The notes below the pieces were generated by a model that was not told where the DNA came from, searched no databases, and saw only the letters and a list, made by a program, of their open reading frames with translations. This document shows positions 55,515 to 64,000 of a DNA stretch of 64,000 nt, piece by piece (positions within the stretch are counted from its first letter, which is position 1; each line of letters opens with the position of its first letter). Source of the DNA: Prorocentrum cordatum (taxonomy: Eukaryota; Sar; Dinophyceae; Prorocentrales; Prorocentraceae). The stretch spans positions 124,001-188,000 of the forward strand of contig CAUYUJ010019949.1 in NCBI GenBank assembly GCA_963575745.1. The letters run 5' to 3'. Made by a program: the position numbers and the translations under genes.

Positions 55515-55610
55515 CAGGAGGCCCCATCAGGAGGAGGAGAAGGAGGAGAAAGAGGAGAAGGAGGAGGCGGGAAGAGGAGGAGAAGGAGGAGGAGGAGGAG
55601 GAGGAGCTTC
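55515..55610 (+). repeat. GGA-rich microsatellite
   Basis: Triplets of GGA/GAG/AAG over about 95 bases. Confidence 0.9.
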
Positions 55611-55725
55611 ATCTTCTGGTACAAAACTGCAATATCAGAGTACCGCTGCCGAACCAAACAGGCGAATCGGAGTGCAGCCCCCGAAAGCAGCGACATCAGA
55701 GTGCCGCCGCTGGAAGAACGCCCCA

Positions 55726-55730
55726 GATGG

Positions 55731-55780
<50 letters not shown>

Positions 55781-55781
55781 C

Positions 55782-55839
<58 letters not shown>

Positions 55840-56060
55840 AGAAGTGGTGATGATGTTGGGTGTGATGGTAAGTACTATGCTGGCGATCGTGATAACGTTG
55901 ATGCTGTTAGTGCTCATGATGGCGTATATGATATCGGTGATGACGGTCATGATGACGACGAGCACGAGTATCTTAATGATGGTGGTGATGGTGATGGTGA
56001 TGATCATGGTGATGGTGATGGTGATGAGGACGATAATGATGGTGGTGGTGATGATTCGAA
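55726..56060 (+). repeat. (GAT)n microsatellite
   Basis: Near-pure GAT from 55726 to 55845, then a diverged GAT/GGT tract to about 56060. Confidence 0.96.
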
Positions 56061-57055
56061 AGCGCCTAGCAAAACATACGTTTCTCTTGCGAGACGCAAG
56101 ATATGTCGCGACAGCTAATCTAGCGACACGAGCAGGCGCGTTGAGTCTTCCAAGCTTCCTGACTGGGAGTTCATTAGAAGCCTCCTGGGGGGCCCTCTTA
56201 GCATCTCAGGGTATTCTCCGGCGCCTCCCAGCCGGCCGGCGGAGCCCTCGACATGAGGTCTTCAAGCTGGAGTTTTCCACCGGGGAGGCTGGCGTCCTAC
56301 AGAAGCACCCGTCCGTCAGGGGGGGGCAGCAAATGGACCTGTGCGTCGTCATCCCCAGCCAGGCTCGGGGAGGAGCGGGAGGAAGGCAAGGACGGAGATG
56401 AGGAGGAGTATGAGCGGGAGGAGGGCAGGGACAGAGCCATTGCGGGGGAGGAGGAAGAGACACAGTAGGAGGAAAAGGAGGAGCAGGCGGAGGTGGTTGA
56501 CGACGATTAGGAGAAGGGGGAGGAGAATCAGGAATGAAGAGAGGAAAAGAGAGAAAAGGACGAGAGATGTGGAGAAGGTTCTCGGGTGCGAGCGATGAGG
56601 GATGATGGGGAGAGGGGCTTGAGGATGGGGAGGAAGAGGACCAGAGCAATCACGGGATGCAGCAAATATTTTGTAACATTTGAGCGTCGCGTAATGAAAT
56701 GGCGATAAATGGGGGGGCCGCGAAAGATGTAGGAAAGGGGCCCGTTAGGTCCCAAGAAGTGCACCTTTCTTCCCCCAGTTCTCTTCCCCACATTGAGCGA
56801 CGCCCAAGTAATGTACCTTCCCCGTCCAAGTCCATTTTTCACGCATCCCTACAAGCCTGCTATATCACGACAGGAAGCGCCCCCTGGGAAGACGATCGCC
56901 CCATGAGCTTAGCAAATGGACGAGAACAGAGTTTTGAAAGGGAAGGACCCTGCGCAGAAATGGGATTATTAAAACGCTTCGCGTGTCCCCACCAGCCCAC
57001 CCCGGAACGATGCCCAGGCGAGCTGCCTTTATCTGGAGCGCGTGGCACCATTTGG
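56061..57055. other. No gene recognised; purine-rich middle
   Basis: 56370-56640 is GA-rich (gaggaggag, agagaaaag). The flanks show no exon-like island or repeat unit. Confidence 0.4.
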
Positions 57056-57059
57056 ACAC

Positions 57060-57480
57060 CTCGGGGAGCCCTACTGAACTAGAGGCCTCTTGGATGCCTC
57101 TCGGAGTCGCTTGGGATGACTCCTGGCCTGGGGTGCTTAGAACGCCATGGGGACCTCTTGGGGACTCTTGGGGGCCTCTTGGGGCGTCTTCGAGGACCCT
57201 CGGGGACCTTCAAGGGCCTGTTCGGGTCTGTTGTGTGCCCTCTTGGGGCCCTCTTGGGGACCTTGGGGCCCTTCTTGGGATCATCTTCGATGAAATCGAT
57301 CGAAGAGGAGGGGGTCCCCAATTTGGTTCCCCCCCTCTGGAACCTTGAAAGTCGTCTCTTGATCCCCTCTTGGGGCACTCTTGTGTCGCTCGTGGGCGCT
57401 CTTTGAACCATCTTGGGGCCCTCTTGGGGCCCTCATGGGCCATCTTGGATCTATCTTGAGGCCTTGGAGGGCCACTAGAA
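57060..57480 (+). repeat. CTCTTGGGGCC-type dispersed repeat
   Basis: Same family as 45520-46040, with 'ctcttggggcctc' and 'accttggggcccttcttggg' words throughout. Confidence 0.85.
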
Positions 57481-57559
57481 GCGTAAGTATAAGAAGGCAA
57501 CAAGCATTGAGTCTTCAGGTTTGGAGGAGTTTGGGCTTCCTTGAGGCGTCCTGGGGAAG

Positions 57560-57800
57560 CACCGGAGGAATATAGGGCCGCGGTCGGTCATCCCAAGGGA
57601 CTAATGAGCGGCGGCAAGCAACTCCTCAGGAATTGTGGGCCGCGGACGATAACTCCACAGCAATGGTGGGCCGTGGCCGTTATCCCGCGGGAATAATGAA
57701 GCGCGGTCGGCGACCCCCTGGCATTAATGGACGACGGCCGGCAAGTCCCGACGAATATGAAGAACCGCGAAAGGCAATTCCCAAATAATAATGGACCGCA
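57560..57800 (+). repeat. ~45-base tandem repeat (gggccgcggtcgg)
   Basis: About five units: 'ggaatatagggccgcggtcg', 'actaatgagcggcggcaagc', 'gaattgtgggccgcggacga', 'caatggtgggccgtggccgt', 'aataatgaagcgcggtcggc' and 'attaatggacgacggccggc', each followed by 'caa/tcccc…'. Confidence 0.82.
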
Positions 57801-57924
57801 GGTGTTGCCACGTTGTGATACAAGTGGAGTCGTTGTTTCGTTCCCCAAGCTTTGCCACGTGGCGAATACAGTGGGATAGTGTTGTTTTCAACCCCGCAGT
57901 TTGGCCACGTGCCAGGTGGACCCA

Positions 57925-58335
57925 CGAGGGATGAGAGAGGAGGAGGGAGGAGGGAGGAGAGGGGAGGGAAGAACGGGGAGGAGGAGGGCGAAGGCAAGAG
58001 AGAGGAGGAACAAGGGAGGCGTGGGCAGGAGGAGGATGAGGAGGAGGAGGCGGAGAAGGGAAAAGGAAGGAGGCAGGAGGGAGGAGCCAGGAGAAAGATG
58101 AGGAGGCAGGAGGAAGACGGAGGATGGAGCAGGGAGCGGAGGAGAAGGGATGAGAGAGGGGAGGGCAGAGTAGGAGGCGTGGGAGAAACTGCGAGGAGAT
58201 GGTGGAGGAGGAGGCGGCGCAGGAGGAAGAGTAGGAGGAGGAGGGGCGAGGTGGGGGAGATGGGAGGATCTGAAGGTGGACGATGAGGACGGGGAGAGCA
58301 AAAGAGGAGGGGGAAGGGGAACAGAAGGAGGAAGA
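57925..58335 (+). repeat. Long GGA/GAGG purine tract
   Basis: About 400 bases of gaggaggagg-type sequence; R/E/G-rich frames are artefacts. Confidence 0.92.
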
Positions 58336-58560
58336 GGAATGCAGCGCAATGCAATGCAGATCAATGGAATGCGTTGCATTTCATTTGCAATGCAACGCAA
58401 TGCAATTAAATGCCGTGCGACGCATTGCCATACATGTCTCTGCAACGCGGTAGATTGCAATGCAATGAACCACAGTGCCTTCCAAGGCCCTGCAACGCAA
58501 GGCATCGCAATGACACACGCTGCAAGGCATTGCACCGCAATGCCTCCGGATGTGCGCACG
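58336..58560 (+). repeat. GCAATGCAAT minisatellite
   Basis: A 5-10 base unit (gcaat, tgcaacgcaa) repeated with drift over about 225 bases. Confidence 0.88.
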
Positions 58561-58779
58561 GAGTTTCTTCTAGTCAATGTTTGGTCCTGATGACTATCTT
58601 GTAAAGCGGGTTGCTGCTCATTATTCCTCAAGAGCCACCCGTTGAATTGTTCTGGGATGGACGACCGTTCTATGCCTTACACAATCGAGATAGATCAACG
58701 GTTCCTGAATAACGAATCGCGCTTCGTTATTCTTGCAAAAGAATCGTTGTCTAAGATTTCAGAACCATCCACCGCAAAT

Positions 58780-58985
58780 CCATGCGAGGCCTCGCGGATG
58801 CCTGGGGGGCTGCGAATTGCGCCATTGTCACCCTTTTCGCGGGCTCCTGGGAGGCACAGCGAAGTTGAGGGCAGCGCAGATCCATTTGAGACCTCGGGGC
58901 TCTCCTGGCGCATGTGAAGAGCGCAACAGTCGCCACTTCCCTGGACTCCTGGGAGGCACGAAGGAGATGAGCGCCTCACATATTT
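58780..58985 (+). repeat. Diverged relatives of the 46860 tandem unit
   Basis: Two units with 'gggggctgcgaattgcgcca'/'gtgaagagcgcaacagtcgc', then 'ggctcctgggaggcac'/'gactcctgggaggcac' and 'gcgcagatccatttgagacc', aligning loosely with the 46.9-47.6 kb repeat. Confidence 0.55.
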
Positions 58986-59665
58986 TGCATAGGGTTCACA
59001 AACATGTTCGCCTCGCGTGGAAAAGGGTTGGGTACGTCTTAGGTAATTTGTTGGAAGGGATGGTGGGGAGGTTGGTAGTGTTTCGAGTGTGTCACCAGTC
59101 GGGTTGGGGAGGGGGCGTTCATACGCAAGGAAAAACGATGAGCCATTCACCGAAGGGGAATAAGGCGGTTGGAAGGGGAACGTCTCCAAACCACCTTCCG
59201 TCTAAAGGTTGTTGCGACTGCGTTCATCGTAGCCAGCGAATGCTCGTTTTCAAAAGGACCTTCCGAGGAGGTCTCACCCGAGTGCCCCACGTTCAACAGG
59301 AATCACCCTCCATCCTTGCAGGTGGTACATGTGTTCCAAATAGGGCCCCATCTTTAAAGAGCACGACCTCTTCCCTTGAAGTCTGGTTCCAACAGTCTAC
59401 AAGAATGCACACGGCGCTGGGGCGGGAGTCTGATCTCGAGAAGGCACTTGTTTTTTTGACACGTGCAGGTGCTCTGGACTTTCAGGTCAAACCCGCGCGG
59501 CGGCAAGGCCAGTAAGGCTTGCGTTGTGATGTCGAAGGACGCAGCGCCGATGGCCTGACCTCGCGAGTTTGCCACTGCCGCCGCAGGGCGTGGCGAGCCC
59601 CGCCGTGCCCCTCTCTCCACGATCCCGTTCCCCTGGCCCGTGCCCCCTCGCCACGATCCTGGCGA
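58986..59665. other. No gene recognised
   Basis: Mixed sequence with no repeat or exon-like island visible. Confidence 0.35.
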
Positions 59666-59669
59666 AGAC

Positions 59670-59905
59670 GGCCCGCCTCCTCCTCCTCCTTCTCCTCCTC
59701 TTCTTCCTCCTCCTCCTCATCCTCCTCTGCCTACTCCACGTCCTCGTTTTCGTCCTCGACCTCCTCTTCAAGCTCCCCCTCCCCCTCTTCCCTCCTCCCC
59801 ATGATCCTCCTCCTCCTCCTCCTCCGCCTCTCCCCCCCTTTTCCTCCTCCTCGTCCTCCTCCTCCTCCTCCTTTTCCCCTCCTCCTCCTGCCCCTCCTCC
59901 CCGGG
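59670..59905 (+). repeat. (CTC)n pyrimidine tract
   Basis: CTC/TCC triplets with interruptions over about 235 bases. Confidence 0.94.
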
Positions 59906-60399
59906 ACGGTGAGGACAGGAGCGCGAGGATGTGAACCGTACCCCTCATCATAACAGTATATCTGACCACCCCCCACAGCGCAAGATGCATCATTTTATAC
60001 TTTGCGATCGGGGGGGCTGAGGGGGTCGGCTGTGCTACCTATGATGTATGTCCTGAGAATCATGCGCTCCTCGCTCTTCCGCCCGGCCCAGCAGGTCGGG
60101 CTCGGGAGCCTTAGGCATTAGGCTCGGGCTAGCGGCTCAGGGCCATCGCACCCCATGCGTAAGGACCTCCTGCGTGGTGCTCGCCTCTCCCGCTGGCGAC
60201 CCCTGGACGAGTTATTACACCCTAGGCGATGCTTAAGAAAACTACAGTTTTCGGCCAGAGTCCCGATTATTCTTAATGTTTCAATGTGAATCCTAAGATT
60301 TCAATCGAACTTCTGGGTTTGTAATCAAATTCTGAGACTATGAATTTCTTAACCCATGATTTCTTGAGCATTTCGCAGGGTGTACACCTAAATTTTCGC

Positions 60400-60605
60400 T
60401 GCTCCTCCTCCGCCTGTTCCTGCTCATCATCCGGCTGCTGTTGCCGCCCTCCTCCTCTCAGTTCCCCCGTCTCCTCCTCGTCCTCGTCCACCTCCGGCTC
60501 GTCCTCCTTCTGCTCTTCCTCCTCCTCCTCCTCCTCCTCCTGCTCCTCCTCCTCCTCCTCCTCCTCCTCCTCCTCATGTGCCTCCCTATCCACCATACTC
60601 CCTTT
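60400..60605 (+). repeat. (CTC)n pyrimidine tract
   Basis: CTC/TCC triplets with interruptions; the region to 60780 stays pyrimidine-rich. Confidence 0.94.
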
Positions 60606-62672
60606 TGTTTGCCTCCTCCGCCTCCGAACTCGTCCTCCCGAGCTACTTATCGTTGTCCTCCTCCACCTGCCCCTCCCCCATTCCCTTTTCGTCGCCCCTC
60701 CCATGCTCTCTCTTCCTCTTGTCAAATCCGCCCCGCCGACCCCTGTCCTCCTGGTCATCTTTTCCCCCTCCTGCTCTCTCCATGTGCTCGTTCTGGATCC
60801 CATCTCCGCGCGGCGTGTCGAGAGCACAGTTCTCCGCCACCGAGCCAAGCGACACGCAAGTGATTCCCAGTCGATTCCTGAAACGGATACGTCACCGAAG
60901 AGTGCGGCCGTTCCTGCGCGGTAGCACCGTGGTATGACAAGGAGGGTCCCGTGCGAGTCCGTGCTCTCCAAGTGCGGGGTCCGCATTGCTCTTCGTTTTC
61001 GGGGATCCTTACAGTGGAAACTCATGCCAAGAAACACCCTGCTTGTCTCCAGGGTACCATGGTGTCTTGGGTCTCGAAGCGCGACGTCCCCACGCCAAAA
61101 ATCAATGGATGTCCTGGGGTCTCAGGGCTGGGTTTCTTGTGGAAGGCTTCTTGTGGTCGAGCTCCTACTGTAGGGTGGGCAGCAGGGCCAGGGCTCGAAG
61201 CGCAGCAGGAGCTGCACACATTCACAACGACCCTGGCTGGGCCGAGGTCCTGGTCCAAGATCGGTCCTAGGTCCTAGAGCATGCGCCAACCCTGGGCCCC
61301 GTGTTGGCCTGGCCAGAGTCGGTGTACGTACGCGTATCGCTGGCGCTCTCCTGCGGGTATATGCAACCCTTCCTTGGGAGCCGACGTTCCAGTTTGAGCC
61401 ATGGGCCTCGCGAGTTAGCGCCCTGTGCGCTGTTCGCCAGGCCTCTGGCTCGGCACCCGGCAGCGACGTCGCGCGGGCGCGTGCGTCGTACTGGTCAGCC
61501 GCGATGTCGCAGCCTCGCGCCGTGGAATGTAGAACAAAACGACGGAAGAATTCGGGCCGTGTTCGACCTGTGGGTGCTCCTTGCTGGGGTTGTCAAAGAA
61601 CTGCGGCATGGAAAGTCGGTCCCGGGGCTGGCATGGATTCAGGCCGTTGCGGAGATTCGTTGCCAAGCTCCTCGCTCGGACTCCGCCGTCGCCTTCCCCC
61701 CTCGCCACTCCCCCCTCCTTGCCCCTTCCCTGCCCTACTCACGCCATTCTCGCTTCGCCGCCCCCTTCTCCTCACCTTCCCCTCCCCATGTTGGCCTCCT
61801 CTTTCCGTCCGCCTCCTTGCGCCCACGGGCCTACCCGGAGGGCATCGGGTTGTCGCCGCAGCACATTCCGATCGGCACCGTCCACAGGGGCAAAGGCGCA
61901 GAAGACACGACCGTGGCACTGCAGAGCAGGCTCCGGGACCGTTCCAACTCACGCGCTCCCACGCGCGCTGTTCCCGACCAGCGTGCCGCTGTGACTTCAG
62001 CGGCCGAGGAGCGGTAGAACATCGCTTTTCCTTCCGCCGGGGATGCTTGTCCCGGGGCGGCTGGAAAGTTCGTGCCCCCATTTGCCACTGTTGGTGTTTA
62101 AACTGTCCAGCCGCCCTGGGACGGGCGCCCCCGACGGCGGGCAAGTCTGTGTTCTACCGCTCCTCGCCCTACTTGCGAGTCTTGGCATCGCTCGGACGTG
62201 TGCGTTTTCCTTCGGCGAGGACCATCGAGGAGCATCCTTGATCATTTGGCGAAAAAGCCACGCACGAAACCAAACAAATACAGGAAATGGACGTCCAAGC
62301 GATGGCCAGGAGTTGGCTTCCACAGACCGGGCAGGCCCAGGACGAAGACGTGCTGTTCCACGGCTGTCGGGGGCTCCCTCAGAGTGTCGTGGACACGAGG
62401 GAGGCTCTCTGGAGCGGCCGCGGCGCGCGATGCATCCTCCAGACCCTCTGGCTAACAGAAGTGCCCTCCGCGTCTCCAGCCCCGTCTGTTCGAGGCCCCA
62501 TACCGTCAAGGCGCTCAAGTGAGGACCGCTTTGGGTTCAGGGCGAGCTCCGAATTCGGGGCCGTCCCTTCGGTCTAGGCCGGGGAACTGGATCGTGGACG
62601 AGGCTCGCCGTGGCCAGGGAAGCCGCTTTGTTCCTCATACGGCGCGCCCTCCGGCAGTGCCATGACTGTATC
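60606..62672. other. No gene recognised
   Basis: Open frames on both strands at 61300-62580 reflect GC richness. 62404-62440 is an inverted copy of the 36-base motif at 49611-49646. Confidence 0.35.
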
Positions 62673-62811
62673 AGGCCAGCCAATTGGGGGAGTTGTGGTC
62701 CTTCCCCCCAGGGGGACCCATCGATTTCGACACCCATCTTGAGAGATCGTCGATGCGATGGGTTCCCCCAGGGGGGTAAGGACCACAGCTCCCCCAGTTA
62801 TGGCTGGTCGG
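62673..62811. repeat. Long imperfect hairpin (MITE-like)
   Basis: The left arm (62673-62722: aggccagccaattgggggag, ttgtggtccttccccccagg, gggacccatcga) pairs with the right arm (62753-62811: gatgcgatgggttcccccag, gggggtaaggaccacagctc, ccccagttatggctggt) over roughly 50 bases with few mismatches. The loop is about 35 bases. No ORF. Confidence 0.9.
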
Positions 62812-63209
62812 TGTATTGTCCCCGTGTGAGCACTCTCCGGGGGGACACCTGCTGCTGCCGTCGCGTGGGTGGCCTGCGCGGTCCTGGCGCGGTCCATTCT
62901 CTCGTGCCCGCTCGAGGATGGTCTTCACCCTGCCCAGTCTTTGATGTCGTGCTTGCTCGTCCTTTCCGAGTCCCCAGAGCTCTCGAGTCGGCCCGTCCCC
63001 CACGGCAAGTTTACATTCCAAGTCGTGTTCTTACGGTCCATGGGTCCTTTGGTGGGCAGTCGGACGCAGAACCCGAAGAAATACCGTTTACCAGTGTGGA
63101 CCCCAAACGCTGGGTCATTGTGTTGCCGATGTGCCGTCCTGATCGTGCAACCAGCGTATGGTGCAACTTGAACGTGTGGTGCAACACACACATACACTCA
63201 GTCATATAC
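62812..63209. other. No gene recognised
   Basis: Mixed sequence without visible repeat or exon-like island. Confidence 0.35.
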
Positions 63210-63234
63210 ATTTATGTATAATATATATATATAT

Positions 63235-63269
<35 letters not shown>

Positions 63270-63305
63270 GAGAGAGAGAGAGAGAGAGTGAGAGAGAGAG
63301 AGAAC
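63210..63305 (+). repeat. (AT)n followed by (GA)n
   Basis: tataatatatatatatatag at 63215-63235, then gagagagagagagagagaga runs to 63303. Confidence 0.95.
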
Positions 63306-63374
63306 GCAAGAGTGGCATTCAGTCTGTCCCACCACTGTACCCTGGTTGAGGGTCATCGGCCTCTAGGATGTTTT

Positions 63375-63500
63375 GTTTTATATGTCGCGGGAGGCCTCTC
63401 GGGGGCCTCTCGGGGACCGTTTTGAAGCCTTATGGGAGGTGTTTTAGGGGCCTCTTGGGGATCTCTTGGGGGCCTATTGGGGCCTCCTGGGGGCATCTTG
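63375..63500 (+). repeat. CTCTTGGGGCC-type dispersed repeat, short copy
   Basis: 'gcctctcgggggcctctcgg', 'ggggcctcttggggatctct', 'gggggcctattggggcctcc' in tandem. Confidence 0.8.
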
Positions 63501-64000
63501 ATGCGGAAGAATCGGATTGTCGGTCCCTTTTCCTATTGGTGAGCATTCTTTTATTATTTGTTTTTGCTTTCGGCGGAACGCCCCTCCCCCCCCCCTCCCC
63601 CCCCCCCCGTAGAGAAGTTCCGGGCTGATTTTGGCACCTGCTTCAATCGATCGGACGAACTACAGGGGCCGGCGCCCCCCCCCCCCTCCCCCGGTAGAAA
63701 CTCGAATCGCTGATGTGTGCAACTGTGCGCATTTTATCGTGCTACTCTTCTGGAACCACAACGAAAGGGCTCAGGGGCGCCAGACCCGATCGCCAGAAAG
63801 CATGCCTCCGGCTGGGCCCTCCCCTGTTATGCCAGCGACGGCCTCGTGGAATCATGAATAGGTGATCCCTAGCAATTCTGGCACAGGCTTGCCAAATCAC
63901 GCATAGCCTTGGCGCAGCCCCGCGCAGCCGCTGCGCGATTCCCCCATGGGGGGTCTCCCCTAGGATTCCCTCATCGGCATCTCCCACAGGATTCCCCACA
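63501..64000. other. Right edge; C-runs, no gene recognised
   Basis: Poly-C tracts at 63583-63610 and 63675-63692. The last 100 bases repeat 'ttcccccatggggg', 'ctcccctaggattccc' and 'tctcccacaggattcccc'. Confidence 0.5.

Noticed and set aside
58733-59515. 260-codon ORF on +
   Set aside because: First third is the diverged tandem repeat; the remainder has no protein-like pattern or splice signals.
1-64000. Relic of the dinoflagellate spliced leader
   Set aside because: I looked for a conserved ccatttTGGCTCAAG end; 'ggctcaag' occurs near 31886 and 41408 but without the preceding leader bases.

Overview
The window looks like nuclear DNA of a dinoflagellate (Prorocentrum- or Symbiodiniaceae-like; this is inference from style, not a database hit). 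It is GC-rich and has no operons, ribosome-binding sites or densely packed genes. Short protein-like islands are separated by kilobases of minisatellites, microsatellites and foldback repeats. The islands can be joined as exons with GT or GC donors and AG|G acceptors, and there are decayed non-LTR retrotransposons with a C-terminal RNase H. Most long open frames here are simple-sequence artefacts and are not listed as genes.

The main gene is on the + strand. Islands at 11783-11950, 13281-13406, 17840-18166, 23109-23234, 29959-30123, 32385-32521, 42149-42272 and 42743-42838 all join without breaking the reading frame. From 13281 on they make 1101 nt, or 367 codons. Three of them (17840, 23109, 29959) rebuild a kinase-like core of the aminoglycoside-phosphotransferase/choline-kinase fold, with HGDLNAAN followed by VWVIDFATS and a D-x-x-K-x-E pattern. 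The introns run from 0.47 to 9.6 kb. More + strand exon-like islands (53160-53361, 54416-54813, weaker ones at 45247 and 46357) may extend this gene or belong to a second one. A separate coding-like stretch lies at 846-1590.

Layout: 0.8-1.7 kb orphan ORF; 2.6-4.5 kb degenerate CCAGACCAG array; 4.5-6.3 kb C-rich block; 6.4-10.3 kb large composite repeat; 11.8-13.4 kb two exons; 13.6-16.9 kb mixed repeats ending in a ~100-bp satellite; 17.8-18.2 kb kinase exon; 18.8-20.3 kb the same satellite inverted; 20.3-22.9 kb a foldback element inside a (GAT)n tract; 23.1 kb active-site exon; 23.3-29.9 kb an intron full of minisatellites; 30.0 kb second active-site exon; 30.2-31.6 kb a second composite repeat; 32.4 kb exon; 33.2-41.2 kb two decayed LINEs head to tail inside one intron; 42.1-42.8 kb two exons; 43-53 kb tandem repeats and palindromes; 53.2-54.8 kb two exons; 55-64 kb microsatellites, purine/pyrimidine tracts and a long hairpin.

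The coding fraction is very small, about 1.1 kb of exon across the 29.6 kb from 13281 to 42838. Repeats account for nearly all intron length. No tRNA, rRNA, CRISPR array, spliced-leader relic or bacterial-type regulatory site was found.
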